The notes: generated by a model from the sequence alone, not told the origin. A stretch of 64,000 nt of DNA from Rhodospirillales bacterium (GCA_903970615.1 CAJCJH010000060.1:1-64000); one strand, 5' to 3'; shown: positions 8,004 through 18,105, counted from the stretch's first letter. A program made the numbers and translations.

Positions 8004-10957
8004 ACGAAACCGCCGCTCCCGCAATCAGCCCCGAGATCAGCGACTACAAAAAAACGCTGAATCTGCCGCAGACGGATTTTCCGATGCAGGCGAATCTGTC
8101 GCAACGCGAGCCACAGATGCTCGCGCGCTGGGAATCCGAGAAGCTTTATGCGCAGGTGCAAAAAGCCACGGCTGGACGCAAGCCGTATTGGTTCGTCGAT
8201 GGTCCGCCGTATGCCAACGGTGATATTCACATCGGTCATGCGGTGAATAAAGTCCTCAAGGACATGGTGGTAAAGGCCGCGCGCCTCAACGGCTGCGACG
8301 CACCCTTCGTTCCCGGTTGGGATTGCCACGGTCTGCCGATCGAACTACAGGTCGAAAAGAAATTCGGCAAGGTCGGCGAGAAGTTGTCCGCCGCCGAATT
8401 CCGTGCGAAATGCCGCGAATATGCCAATGAACAGATCGAACGCCAGCGCGCGGATTTCAAACGTCTTGGCGTGCTCGCGGATTGGGAAAAACCGTATCTA
8501 ACGATGCAGCCCGCGTTTGAAGCCGAGCAATTACGGGTATTGGCGCGGATCGTCGAAAACGGCCATGTCGTGCGCGGCTTCAAGCCGGTGCATTGGTGTG
8601 CGGACTGCGGCTCGTCTCTGGCGGAGGCCGAAGTCGAATATCAGGACAAGCAATCGACCGCGATTTACGTGGCGTTTGCAGCGGCTGATCCGAAAGTGGT
8701 CGCGCGGCAATTCGGCATCGACGAGAACGCGCCGGACAAGATCAGCTTCGTCATCTGGACCACCACGCCGTGGTCGCTGCCGGGCAATCAGGCGATCGCG
8801 ATGAATCCGGAAATCGATTACGCGCTGGTCGATTTCGGTCGTCATGGACATTTTGTGATTGCCGAAGCTTTGATCGATGCACTGGCCGCGCGGCTCGATG
8901 TCGAAGCGCATCGGCTTGGCCGCGCCGCGGCGGGTACGTCGTTCGAGAACCTGTTGGCGATTCATCCGTTCGCGCCGGATCGTCATCCGCCGATCGTGCT
9001 CGGTTCGCACGTCACGCTCGAAGCCGGCACCGGCCTCGTGCATACCGCGCCTGCGCATGGTGTCGACGATTTTCTGGTGTGCCGCGAATACGGCATCGAA
9101 GTCAACAATCCGATCGGCATGGATAGCCGGTTCAAGGACGGCACGCCGGTAGTGGCGGGAATGCATCTGAAGAAAGCCGAGGCGCCGATTCTCGATGCGC
9201 TGCGTGCGAATGGTTCGCTCGTATTTGCGCAGAACATCACGCACAGCTATCCGCATTGCTGGCGCCACAAGACGCCGCTGTACACGCTGGCCACGGCGCA
9301 GTGGTTTATTGCGATGGATGAAATGCCGAATGCCGCCGTCGATAACGCACCGGAATCCGGTGAACTGAAATCGGTTCGAAGCCGCGCGCTGGCGGCCATC
9401 GACAACGACGTGCGCTTCATTCCCGACTGGGGCCAAGCGCGCATGCGCGGCATGGTCGAAGGCCGGCCCGACTGGTGCATTTCGCGTCAGCGTTTCTGGG
9501 GCGTACCGCTGGCTCTGTTCATTCACAAGCAGACGCAGACCGCGCATCCGCAGAGTGCTGCGCTGCTGCATCGCGTGGCGGACAAAGTGGCGGCGCAAGG
9601 TCTCGAAGCCTGGTTCGGTTCGAGTGCCGCAGACTGGCTCGGCGATGAAGCTGCCGACTACGACAAATGCACCGACACGCTCGATGTCTGGTTCGATTCC
9701 GGCTCCGCGCATCAGGGCATGTTCGTTTCAACTCAGCCACAAGCGCTCGATGCGCAAGGTCTTGCGCCGCTGGCGGACATTTATCTCGAAGGTTCGGATC
9801 AGCATCGCGGCTGGTTCCAGTCTTCCTTGTTGACCAGTGTCGCCATGCGCGGCCGTGCGCCGTACAAATCCGTGCTGACGCATGGTTTCACGGTGGACGA
9901 GCAGGGCCGCAAGATGTCGAAGTCGCTCGGCAATGTGGTCGCGCCGCAGACGGTGACTAAAACGCTCGGCGCCGACGTGCTGCGCTTGTGGGTCGCCGCC
10001 AGCGATTATTCCGGCGAGATTGCGATCTCGGACAACCTGCTGAAACGTATCGCCGATGCCTACCGCCGCATCCGCAACACCGCGCGCTATCTGCTGAGCA
10101 ACCTGCACGATTTCGAGCCGTCGCGCGATGCCGTCGCGCTGCAGGAACTGCTGGAAATCGATCGCTGGGCGATCGCGCAGGCCGCGCGATTACAGCAGCG
10201 TATCCAGCAGTTTTATGCCGATGCCGAATTCCATCTGGTGTATCAGGAACTGCACAACTTCTGTGTCGTCGATCTTGGCGGCTTGTATCTCGACATCCTC
10301 AAGGATCGTCTTTATACCTTACCGGCAAAGAGCGTCGCGCGCCGCTCCGCGCAGACCGCGCTGCTGCAAATCGCCGAAGCGCTGGTGCGCTGGATCGCGC
10401 CGATGCTGTCCTTCACTGCCGATGAAATCTGGCGCCTGTTGCCGGGCGATCGTAGCGCGAGCCTCTTCGTGCAAACCTGGCATGCGTTCGATCAACACTT
10501 GGCGATCGAAAAATCCGGCGGAGATTCCGGCCCGTGGACGCGGATGACAGCCGTGCGCGACGCGGTGAAAAAAGTACTGGAAGACCTGCGTGCGCGCGAA
10601 CAGATCGGCTCCGGACTGGAAGCGGTAGTGACGATTTATGCCGATGGCGAAACCTATCAAGCGCTGGCGCATACCGGCGCGGAATTGCGTTTCTGGTTCA
10701 TCACCAGCGAGGCCATCGTGTTGCCGTTGGTGCAACGGATGATCGATCGTGATCCAGCGACCATCGAGGCCGATGTGGAAGCGAAGCTTGAAGATGGCGC
10801 CATCATCTGGATCGCAGCACACGCCAGCACTGCGCCAAAATGCGCACGCTGCTGGCATCGCCGCGAAGATGTCGGTGCGGATGCGGCGCATCCGCTGATC
10901 TGCGCGCGTTGTGCCAGCAATGTCGCTGGCGCGGGCGAGCGGCGCTTATTTGTTTAG
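8000..10957 (+). CDS. ileS: isoleucyl-tRNA synthetase
   Basis: Class I aminoacyl-tRNA synthetase charging tRNA-Ile, 985 residues. It shows the HIGH signature in DGPPYANGDIHIGH (residues 77-80) and the KMSKS loop at 638-642. The editing domain contains VIWTTTPWSLPGNQA and GTGLVHTAPAHG. A C-terminal zinc-binding domain has cysteines at about 948, 951, 968 and 971 (CARCWHRR then CARC). The GTG start overlaps the ribF stop. Homology to other IleS proteins begins near residue 15 (DYKKTLNLPQT), so the first 14 residues are a small extension with no better internal start. Confidence 0.97.
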   Translation: MNETAAPAISPEISDYKKTLNLPQTDFPMQANLSQREPQMLARWESEKLYAQVQKATAGRKPYWFVDGPPYANGDIHIGHAVNKVLKDMVVKAARLNGCDAPFVPGWDCHGLPIELQVEKKFGKVGEKLSAAEFRAKCREYANEQIERQRADFKRLGVLADWEKPYLTMQPAFEAEQLRVLARIVENGHVVRGFKPVHWCADCGSSLAEAEVEYQDKQSTAIYVAFAAADPKVVARQFGIDENAPDKISFVIWTTTPWSLPGNQAIAMNPEIDYALVDFGRHGHFVIAEALIDALAARLDVEAHRLGRAAAGTSFENLLAIHPFAPDRHPPIVLGSHVTLEAGTGLVHTAPAHGVDDFLVCREYGIEVNNPIGMDSRFKDGTPVVAGMHLKKAEAPILDALRANGSLVFAQNITHSYPHCWRHKTPLYTLATAQWFIAMDEMPNAAVDNAPESGELKSVRSRALAAIDNDVRFIPDWGQARMRGMVEGRPDWCISRQRFWGVPLALFIHKQTQTAHPQSAALLHRVADKVAAQGLEAWFGSSAADWLGDEAADYDKCTDTLDVWFDSGSAHQGMFVSTQPQALDAQGLAPLADIYLEGSDQHRGWFQSSLLTSVAMRGRAPYKSVLTHGFTVDEQGRKMSKSLGNVVAPQTVTKTLGADVLRLWVAASDYSGEIAISDNLLKRIADAYRRIRNTARYLLSNLHDFEPSRDAVALQELLEIDRWAIAQAARLQQRIQQFYADAEFHLVYQELHNFCVVDLGGLYLDILKDRLYTLPAKSVARRSAQTALLQIAEALVRWIAPMLSFTADEIWRLLPGDRSASLFVQTWHAFDQHLAIEKSGGDSGPWTRMTAVRDAVKKVLEDLRAREQIGSGLEAVVTIYADGETYQALAHTGAELRFWFITSEAIVLPLVQRMIDRDPATIEADVEAKLEDGAIIWIAAHASTAPKCARCWHRREDVGADAAHPLICARCASNVAGAGERRLFV

Positions 10958-10999
10958 TGCTGTAATGCGCTCATCGAATTCAGCCAGAGGTCGCAAGCC

Positions 11000-11596
11000 T
11001 TGCAATCGCGCGTAAAAAATATTCAGTGGCTGTGGCTTTCGCTATTCGTGATCGTGTTCGATCATGCCAGCAAATATCTGGTGGAGCGCCATATCCAGCG
11101 TTTCGATTCGGTGCCGCTGATGCCGCATCTGAATCTTTCCAACATGCACAATACCGGCGCTGCGTTTTCGATGTTCAACAGCGCACCGGCGCTGGTGTTC
11201 ATCGTGCTCAGCGCGTCGGTCAGTGTGTGGATTCTGTGGTGGCTGCGGCGGCATCCTTACGATCATCGTCTCGAAGCCAGCGCATTCGCGCTGATCCTCG
11301 GCGGTGCGCTTGGTAATGCGATCGATCGGGCGCTACGCGGCTTCGTCGTCGACTTCGTTGATTTCTATATCGGCAGCTGGCACTTCGCGGCTTTCAATCT
11401 GGCGGACAGCGCGATCAGCATCGGCGCCGCGCTGCTGGTGCTGGACATGCTGATCGCCTCACGCCACGCGCAAAAACAGGCAGCGGCTCAGAATGCTGCG
11501 AACGCGCCGAACTCGCCGCCAGCGTCCCCCGAAATCGCGGAAAAAGGCACGACAACTCAGCCTCAAGCGGAAGCTGTCAGCGAACCGAAATCCTGA
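11000..11596 (+). CDS. lspA: lipoprotein signal peptidase (signal peptidase II)
   Basis: Inner-membrane aspartyl protease that removes the signal peptide from diacylated prolipoproteins. The 198-residue product has four hydrophobic segments and the conserved blocks NTGAAFSMF, GNAIDRALRGFVVDFVDF and FNLADSAI. The catalytic aspartates are probably Asp118 and Asp136. The start is TTG with an AGAGG ribosome-binding site about ten bases upstream. A hydrophilic Ala/Gln/Pro-rich tail of some 35 residues extends past the usual end. The fkpB and ispH genes that often follow lspA are absent, and the pilin cluster converges on it instead. Confidence 0.95.
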   Translation: MQSRVKNIQWLWLSLFVIVFDHASKYLVERHIQRFDSVPLMPHLNLSNMHNTGAAFSMFNSAPALVFIVLSASVSVWILWWLRRHPYDHRLEASAFALILGGALGNAIDRALRGFVVDFVDFYIGSWHFAAFNLADSAISIGAALLVLDMLIASRHAQKQAAAQNAANAPNSPPASPEIAEKGTTTQPQAEAVSEPKS

Positions 11597-11670
11597 GTTT
11601 GCGAATTCTAAGGTCACCATTCTCATGCCATCGATGCATCGCCTGATGAATCGAGGCTTTGCTTGAGCGG

Positions 11671-12189
11671 CTATTTCTGCCAGCAGCTCTGCGGTCCGTC
11701 GGTGCCGGTTGCGCCCTTGTCGCCGGTCGAGGCGAGGCACAATGTCATGCAGCGCGAGTCGCCATTCTGCGCGTTCATCGGCGTGGCGATCAGCAGGTAA
11801 TCGAAGCTCGGCGTGCCGACGCCGGAGCAGGCGTTGCCGACCGATCCGCCTGTCAATGGCACGGCGCTGACGCGGTAAATCGAACTCGCGCTGGCGCTGG
11901 CGGAGAGCGTGCCGTTGCTGGTGAGATAGCCGAAATTTCCGGGCAGGTTGGTGATCAGCGCAATGCTTGCGTATTTCTTGCGATCGGAAAAATAGGATTC
12001 CTGCTGTTGCGCAAGCGCCAGTAGTTCGCTCTTGCCGGCGACGCGGTTGGCGCGATAAACGAACAGCGTGTAATTCGGCAAGGCGATTACCGCGAGGATC
12101 GCCACGATGACGACCACGATCATCAACTCGATCAGCGTGAATCCGCGCTGACGTGTTCGAGATTTTTTGCTGCGGATTTTCCCGATCAT
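11671..12189 (-). CDS. pilE: type IV pilin-like minor pilin (PilE type)
   Basis: Prepilin of 172 residues with a short basic leader and the prepilin peptidase site RGFTLIELMIVVVIVAILA. Cleavage should be after the Gly, with Glu5 of the mature protein present. The C-terminal half carries four cysteines, two of them close to the end (MTLCLAS, QSCWQK), suggesting a D-region disulfide. Its ATG overlaps the PilY1 stop by four bases (12186-12189), so it closes the second minor-pilin cluster. By analogy with PilE of Pseudomonas it is expected in the minor-pilin complex at the pilus tip. Confidence 0.88.
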   Translation of the reverse strand: MIGKIRSKKSRTRQRGFTLIELMIVVVIVAILAVIALPNYTLFVYRANRVAGKSELLALAQQQESYFSDRKKYASIALITNLPGNFGYLTSNGTLSASASASSIYRVSAVPLTGGSVGNACSGVGTPSFDYLLIATPMNAQNGDSRCMTLCLASTGDKGATGTDGPQSCWQK

Positions 12190-15100
12190 TGCGGCACTTG
12201 CTGCACTGGCTTTTCTTCGTCACCCCTGCGCTCGCGCCAGTATACGCGGTAGAACGGCACTACCTGAATCGTCAGCGTCTGCGCATTGACATTGAGCGTG
12301 TTGGTGGTCACCGCATTGAGTTCGCCAGGCATGCCGGGCGCAGTGGTGGAAATCGTACGCGCGTCGCCGTCGCTATCGTTGGCGAATGCGGCGATGGTTG
12401 GATGGCCATCGTCGAGACTCAGAGCGTAAAGCTTGCCGCCGCCTTCGCTCGGTGTGCAGGAGTTGCCGCTGCTGGGCGGAACAAAGCTGGCGAGCGTCAC
12501 CGTGCCGGCGACGGTGACCGGCGGCGACGTGGCTTTTTCGCCGCTGCTGTTGAGCGTCAGCATCCAGCCGTTGGTGATGCCGGAAACCGCGCAACTGGTG
12601 GTGCCGCTGCAGCTCGCCGGTAGCGCAGTCAGGCCATTGGCGGCCACGGTGGACGCAATCAGCAGACGGCTGTCGCTTTCGCTGGTGATGACGCCGTTGA
12701 TCGCATTGGTGCTTGCCGGCGTCAGCGTTTTATCGCTCGCGGTATCGTAGTCGCGCAGCGCGAACAGATCGTTGACGGTGACGGTGTTGAACGGATCTTC
12801 ACGATCGCCGGACGCGATGACCACCGCGTCGTAACTCGATTTGCTGGTCGGGTCCGACGCCGGCACATAATCCGGCGCCTGCAGGAAGCGCCGATCATTC
12901 GCCAGCGTGTTGTTGGTCGATGAGGGATTCGCATGACGACCCAGACTGGCGAGCAGGCTCAAGGTCCATTTGCTGCGATCGGCGCCGGTTGCGGTCATCG
13001 CCATATCGCCGCGCCAGACATGCCCGCCGGTATCGCCGATATAAAAGCGATCGGTATAGCCATCGCCGTCGGTATCCAGCGCGGTGATGTCGGAGGCTAT
13101 GCCGTCCTGCATCAGCGGATGCGAGAAGGTCAGCGTGCCGCTGTTGTAGGACGCACCGCTGCCGGCCGCTTGCGTGGCTTTCCACAGCAGTTGGCCGGTC
13201 ATCGCGTCGACCACATAAATGGCGTTGCCGATGCTGTCGTTCTGGCCGATCTGCGCAGCGGCGCTGGCGTTGCGGCTGTTGTTCAAATCCTTGCCGATCC
13301 TGGTGCCATTGACGCTGCCGTTGTAGCCGCCGCCGAAAATCAGCACCGAGCGCGCGGTCGTTTCGCCCTGCAGCAAGACCTTGCCGATCGCTGGCGAGGA
13401 GAAAGTTTCGGCCAGTTCGGGAAATTGCGAAGTGCCGCCGATCAAGCCCGGCGAAGTAGCGTTGGCGCTGTAGACCCCAGCTTTACTTAAGGTCCACATC
13501 AGTTTCGGTGAATCGGGATTGCTCAGGTCGAGCGCGTAGTAAGCGCTGTAAGCACCGGGCAGGCTGGACGAATTCGCGCCCGCGCCGCGGCGTAAGCCGA
13601 AGAACGCATAGACGTTGCCCGGCACGCCGGTAGTGCTGTTGAGGTTCTGGATCAGCACCTGCGGCGCGCCATCCACGCCATACGGAAAGCCGAGATTGTT
13701 CGGTGAACTGTAGGCATCGTCGCGCAGGGTTTTCAGATTGCCCATCACCGCACGCGGCATGAACGCCCAGACTTCCTGACCGAGCGGACTCGCCGCCGGC
13801 CCGTTCTTGACCATGTGCAGAAAGCCGTCGGCCGAACCGAACAGCACGCGGATATCGGGATCGGTTTTGCTGTAGCCCGAACGCGCGCCGTAGTTGATCG
13901 CCACCGGCCGCGCATGCAACACCGCGCCGAGCATCCAGCTGCGGCTGGTCACATTATTCAGATTGCTGACTGGCGCGGTGCTGGTGCCGACATTGAAGCC
14001 GCGCGCATGCAGCAGCAAGGCTTGACACGTCGTGTCGTTCGCGGTGACCGGGCAGTTCAAATATTGATACAGCTCGTTGCGCTCGGCACTGGTTGCCGTG
14101 TTGAAAGTGCCAGTGGCGTTATCCGCGTCGAGCGCGGCCAGCACCGGCACAGTACTGCCCGCAGGCAGGCTGTCGTAATAAAGCTGGCGCACGCCATCCG
14201 CATTTTTACGGCCGGGATTACCGCCGCCGCCGTAAACATAGCCCGGAATATTTTCGCCAGCGCCGCCGAGTGTGGCTTCGCGGCCATCGACCGAGTTGGC
14301 TCCGAGCTGCGCGCTGTTGGTCCAGTAGGTTTTTGCAGTGGTCGAGATGCGCCCATCGCTGGCGATAGCCGATGCGCAACTGCCGGCCGCGGCGCTGGAG
14401 TCGCTGCAATTGGCATCGGTATAAATGTAAGTGCCGATCGCGGAACTGCTGGCATTGGTCACTTGATCCAGATCAAGCCGCTTCAAATTGCCGAACCAGC
14501 CAGGTTTGGAGGTGCCGGCCGTTTGCGAAGTGCTGGCATTCGCGTCCGGCTTGAAGATCGAGAAAAACGCTGGCGTCAGCAAACCGCTGGTGGTCGCACC
14601 CGCGCTCGCCGTGGTACTGGCGCTGACCAGCGAGGCGTTGACGATCAGCGAAGGCTGCATCAGCTGCGCGATCGATTGGCCTAGACCGAGCAGGCCGAGC
14701 GAATCGGCGTAGGTCAGCACCGTGGCGCCGGTGTTGGCGAGCGTGGCGGTGCTGGTCAATAGATTCTGGATCAGGAAATACGATTGCAGACTGATGGTGT
14801 TGCCGGCGTTATCAATAAAACCTGGGGTCTGCGCTTGTTGCACCACATTGCCCAGCGTGATGCTGCCACTCGGCAGCGCCGGAAAATAGGCGCGCAAAGT
14901 GCCGTCGGATTCGCCATCGCGCAGGTTGTTGGTCAACATCACGTTGAGCACGTTGGCGCTGCGGCAGGACAGCGGCGGCTTGGCGTAATTGCCATTCGCC
15001 AGTTCGATCGAAGTGTCGCGCGTCAGCACGCCGGTGAGTCCATCCCAGCGGGCCAGCGGTGCGTTGTAGATGTTGTTGCCGGCCAGATAATGCGTGATCT

Positions 15101-16232
15101 CGGCGTAGGCTTCCTTGGCCTGATAGGGCGGCAGCAGTTGCGTCGGCGTGGTCAGCGTGGTGCTCAGCAGCGCGGTAGTGGAATTCAGCAGATTGGTCGG
15201 CGATAAAGCATTGGTCAGCAATGTGCTGACTTTGGTCAACACCGTGTTGATGGTGGTCTGATTCGCCAGCGTGGTGAAACCCAGCAGCATGTAAGCGCCG
15301 TTGCTGCAACCGACGGTGCTGCTGCGCGCGCCGGGAATGCTGGCGGTATCGGCAAAACTGCACGTGCTGGCCGGCGAGCCGGTGGCGTTGCTGCGATCGG
15401 CATGCGACACCAGGATCGCCACATTGGTGTTGATCAAACTATTGAGCATTGCGCCCAGCAGCGACATCAGGCTGATCTGGCCCTGCGCGAAAACCGCGCT
15501 GATCGTCGGCTGCAAAAGCGCGACGATGGCCGATGGCAATTGGCCGAACAAGGTCGACAGCAAGGGATTGACCAAGCCGGTGACCAGCTGGCCGACGAAG
15601 CTGCTCATCACACCATTCAGCAGCGTGCCGACCGCCGGAATGCCCAGCAAGGCGTTCAGCGTGCCGCAGCTGAGCGTGGTGACGCCGCCGAGCAAAGGCG
15701 CCAACAAGGGCGTGATGCCGGGAATCGAAACGCTCGCGCTGGGCGTGGCGCCGATCAGTCCATAAAGATTGCACAGCGCCGCCGCATTACTGTTACAGGC
15801 GGTGCTTGATGTGCTTCCGGTGCAGGCGTAAGCGCCGGTCAGCAGGCTGGTGAGATACGCCGCTGGATTGCTGGTTACGCCGGTCAGCAGATCGCTCAGT
15901 ACGATGGTGTTGGTGATGTTGAGGCACAGTTGCGGCGCGCTGGCATTGTTCGGATTGCTGGTCTGCGTCACCACGCTGTTGCAGATGCCGAGCAGGTTCA
16001 AATCGAGCACGATGATGGTGTACGGCGGTTGCAGCGAGTTCGCCGAAGGATTGTTGTAGATATCGATATCGTCGGCGAGCGCGGGCATCGCAAACATCAG
16101 GCAGAGCAGAAGCCAGGCGCGGCGCCGCAGCCAATGAGTGCTTGAAGCGCGCTGGCTCGATGAGTGTTCGATCGAGGATTGCTCGATCAATAATTGATTC
16201 ACGTTCGACGTGTTGATTGACCCGATCTTCAT
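12186..16232 (-). CDS. pilY1: PilY1-type pilus tip protein, short form
   Basis: Secreted PilY1-family protein of 1348 residues, lying between PilX and PilE genes. A hydrophobic segment ending MFAMPALADD (about residues 38-54) looks like a signal peptide behind an unusually long polar N-terminus. The C-terminal half is the PilY1 beta-propeller with RPVAINYGARSGY, VLFGSADGFLHMV, EVWAFMPRAVM and VDAMTGQLLW. A DTDGDGYTD loop near residue 1053 fits the calcium-binding pattern D-x-D-x-D-x3-D. The N-terminal half should be a von Willebrand A domain, but where a MIDAS DxSxS is expected it reads IIVLDLNLLG. A long hydrophobic, Leu/Thr/Ser-rich stretch follows. Its ends overlap both neighbours by four bases. 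Confidence 0.88.
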   Translation of the reverse strand: MKIGSINTSNVNQLLIEQSSIEHSSSQRASSTHWLRRRAWLLLCLMFAMPALADDIDIYNNPSANSLQPPYTIIVLDLNLLGICNSVVTQTSNPNNASAPQLCLNITNTIVLSDLLTGVTSNPAAYLTSLLTGAYACTGSTSSTACNSNAAALCNLYGLIGATPSASVSIPGITPLLAPLLGGVTTLSCGTLNALLGIPAVGTLLNGVMSSFVGQLVTGLVNPLLSTLFGQLPSAIVALLQPTISAVFAQGQISLMSLLGAMLNSLINTNVAILVSHADRSNATGSPASTCSFADTASIPGARSSTVGCSNGAYMLLGFTTLANQTTINTVLTKVSTLLTNALSPTNLLNSTTALLSTTLTTPTQLLPPYQAKEAYAEITHYLAGNNIYNAPLARWDGLTGVLTRDTSIELANGNYAKPPLSCRSANVLNVMLTNNLRDGESDGTLRAYFPALPSGSITLGNVVQQAQTPGFIDNAGNTISLQSYFLIQNLLTSTATLANTGATVLTYADSLGLLGLGQSIAQLMQPSLIVNASLVSASTTASAGATTSGLLTPAFFSIFKPDANASTSQTAGTSKPGWFGNLKRLDLDQVTNASSSAIGTYIYTDANCSDSSAAAGSCASAIASDGRISTTAKTYWTNSAQLGANSVDGREATLGGAGENIPGYVYGGGGNPGRKNADGVRQLYYDSLPAGSTVPVLAALDADNATGTFNTATSAERNELYQYLNCPVTANDTTCQALLLHARGFNVGTSTAPVSNLNNVTSRSWMLGAVLHARPVAINYGARSGYSKTDPDIRVLFGSADGFLHMVKNGPAASPLGQEVWAFMPRAVMGNLKTLRDDAYSSPNNLGFPYGVDGAPQVLIQNLNSTTGVPGNVYAFFGLRRGAGANSSSLPGAYSAYYALDLSNPDSPKLMWTLSKAGVYSANATSPGLIGGTSQFPELAETFSSPAIGKVLLQGETTARSVLIFGGGYNGSVNGTRIGKDLNNSRNASAAAQIGQNDSIGNAIYVVDAMTGQLLWKATQAAGSGASYNSGTLTFSHPLMQDGIASDITALDTDGDGYTDRFYIGDTGGHVWRGDMAMTATGADRSKWTLSLLASLGRHANPSSTNNTLANDRRFLQAPDYVPASDPTSKSSYDAVVIASGDREDPFNTVTVNDLFALRDYDTASDKTLTPASTNAINGVITSESDSRLLIASTVAANGLTALPASCSGTTSCAVSGITNGWMLTLNSSGEKATSPPVTVAGTVTLASFVPPSSGNSCTPSEGGGKLYALSLDDGHPTIAAFANDSDGDARTISTTAPGMPGELNAVTTNTLNVNAQTLTIQVVPFYRVYWRERRGDEEKPVQQVPQ

Positions 16233-16894
16233 TGATAGGTCACTCCGGTAGGCTTGCTCTGCCGCACATACAAACCTTCGTCGACTTCGCTGACGCCGGC
16301 TGCCGGCTGGCTCGCCGAAGCGACGTTGCCGCTGCCATCCTGCGGAATCGAATTGTCGTAGCCGGCCATTACCGAGAAGCTGGCAAAATCGTAGCTGCGG
16401 CCGCTGGTTTCTTCAGGGCGCACCGCGGTTGATGGAACGAATTCCGGATCGTTGCGCAGCACTTGCGCATAGGTGTTGCGCGGCAGCGGATTGACCACGC
16501 CACTCATCGTGCCGAAGCCGGCCGCCGACGGCAGGCTGATGGTGCCGAGCGCGGAATAACTGTTGCTGCCGACGGTGTAATTGGCGCAGCCGCCGGACGA
16601 TGAAAACGGCGGCGACGGCGGATTCGAGGGCGCATACGGTGCCGGCGAACTGAAGCAGAAGAAGTAATGCGTGCCGGGCTGGATCGCAATATTCGCCGGA
16701 TTGGAAACCACCGTATCCGCGAGCGATTGCGCCTGTTCCAGCGCGCTCAGGCGGCTCTGCGAATTGTTCGACATGCGCAGTTCGAGCCGGCTCGCGCGGA
16801 TTGCGGCAATACCGAGCAGCGTCAGGATAATCAGCACGATCATCGCCATCACCAGCGCAATGCCGGCTTCGCGCGGGCGGCTCAATGCGTGCAT
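16229..16894 (-). CDS. pilX: minor pilin PilX
   Basis: Type IV pilus minor pilin of 221 residues. The N-terminus has the PilX form in which the prepilin motif is degenerate: REAGIALVMAMIVLIILTLLG followed by RASRLELRMSNN. The family signature of a second conserved patch, ALEQAQSLADT, is also present. The frame extends upstream to 17347, but that part is a shadow of pilW. ATG 16894 lies 13 bases inside the pilW 3' end and gives the right N-terminus. The stop overlaps the pilY1 start (ATGA at 16229-16232). Confidence 0.9.
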   Translation of the reverse strand: MHALSRPREAGIALVMAMIVLIILTLLGIAAIRASRLELRMSNNSQSRLSALEQAQSLADTVVSNPANIAIQPGTHYFFCFSSPAPYAPSNPPSPPFSSSGGCANYTVGSNSYSALGTISLPSAAGFGTMSGVVNPLPRNTYAQVLRNDPEFVPSTAVRPEETSGRSYDFASFSVMAGYDNSIPQDGSGNVASASQPAAGVSEVDEGLYVRQSKPTGVTYQ

Positions 16895-18105
16895 AGGCCG
16901 CTGTCTCCGTTCGGATTGCGCATTTGCACCGTGGTGGAATAGATGCGGCGGTGATAATGCGCGGCATTCGCCTGCTGGATCATCGCCTGCGTCATCGTGT
17001 AGTCGGCGAGCGTATAGGTTTTGTTGTCGGTGTAAGTGCCGTCGAGTTGCGTCGAGCGCACCAGCACCGAAATGCGCGCGGTGAGGCCGAGATCCGACAC
17101 CTGCCACGCCGTCGGCCGGCCGGTGATGGCAGGCTGCGCGTAAGGCTGGCTGGTGTAGGTGTCGACGATGCAATCCGGCGCGGGCGTGGTTAAATCCAGA
17201 CCCCATTCGATCTGCAGGGATTCCACGCCTTCGGCCACACACTGCGCGTAATAGCCGGCCGCACTGGCGAGGCCATCGCCGCAGGTCGCCGTGTCGATGG
17301 AGCCGCCGTGACTGTTCCATCCGCTCGGGCAAATCTCCGCGCGGCACAGGCTTGGAATGTTGTCCGGCACGCCATTGGAATTGGTGTGATCGAAAGTGCG
17401 CACGTAATAAACTCGCGCCACATATTTGTAGAACGAGGAATTCGCCAGTAGCGGCGGGTTGCCAGCGCCCGGATAAACGCCGCTTGCAGGCGCGCGGATG
17501 ATCGAGCCGCTGGTGCCATTGCTCATCAGATAAAAGTTGTACGGCGTCAACGTCACCGACGACGCACCGGATGCGAGGTCCACCGCGGATTGTCCTGCCG
17601 CGCGGCGGATCGCCACCACGTCCGAACCGGGTTGCAGATTGGCCAAAGTGAGGCCGGGGAATTTCGAGGCGATGGATAAACTGTTGGCGCTGTTCACATC
17701 CAGCTGATCGGCGAACTCGATGCGGTTGGTCAGTTGCAGGGCCCAGTCGATACCGCTGATGTCATTGCCCGCAGGTTGCGGCTGCTGAATCACACCGACC
17801 ACCGGCACACTGGTAGTGGTGCCCACACTGCAAGCGGTGCCAAGATCGCAAGGCGTAATGCTGTGCGTGCCGAACATGCCGCCCCAATAGCCGGCCATGC
17901 TGATATCGCGGCCGAGTATGTCGAGCGCGGAACGGCCGTTGTCCTGCAACTGAGCGGTGGCTTCGGTCTGGTTCGCGCTCTGGTTGTTGGCCAGAAAAAC
18001 TGCGAGCAAGGCGCCGATGATGATAAGCCCCAGCGTCAGCGCGATCATCAGCTCGATCAGCGTCAGGCCCTGCTGATGCTGGCATCTGCGCGGGATCGTT
18101 CTCAT
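16882..18105 (-). CDS. pilW: minor pilin PilW
   Basis: Type IV pilus assembly minor pilin of 407 residues with the prepilin site QGLTLIELMIALTLGLIIIG and the downstream PilW block LQDNGRSALDILGRDISMAGYWG. The frame is open upstream to 18354 inside pilV. Two in-frame ATGs at 18111 and 18105 fit the leader. 18105 forms a TGATG junction with the pilV stop and is preferred. It belongs with pilV, pilX and pilY1 to the tip complex that primes pilus assembly. Confidence 0.9.
   Translation of the reverse strand: MRTIPRRCQHQQGLTLIELMIALTLGLIIIGALLAVFLANNQSANQTEATAQLQDNGRSALDILGRDISMAGYWGGMFGTHSITPCDLGTACSVGTTTSVPVVGVIQQPQPAGNDISGIDWALQLTNRIEFADQLDVNSANSLSIASKFPGLTLANLQPGSDVVAIRRAAGQSAVDLASGASSVTLTPYNFYLMSNGTSGSIIRAPASGVYPGAGNPPLLANSSFYKYVARVYYVRTFDHTNSNGVPDNIPSLCRAEICPSGWNSHGGSIDTATCGDGLASAAGYYAQCVAEGVESLQIEWGLDLTTPAPDCIVDTYTSQPYAQPAITGRPTAWQVSDLGLTARISVLVRSTQLDGTYTDNKTYTLADYTMTQAMIQQANAAHYHRRIYSTTVQMRNPNGDSGLCTH

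Noticed and set aside
16895-17347. N-terminal extension of pilX into pilW
   Set aside because: It is a frame shadow of pilW. The PilX N-terminus and overlap pattern fix the start at 16894.
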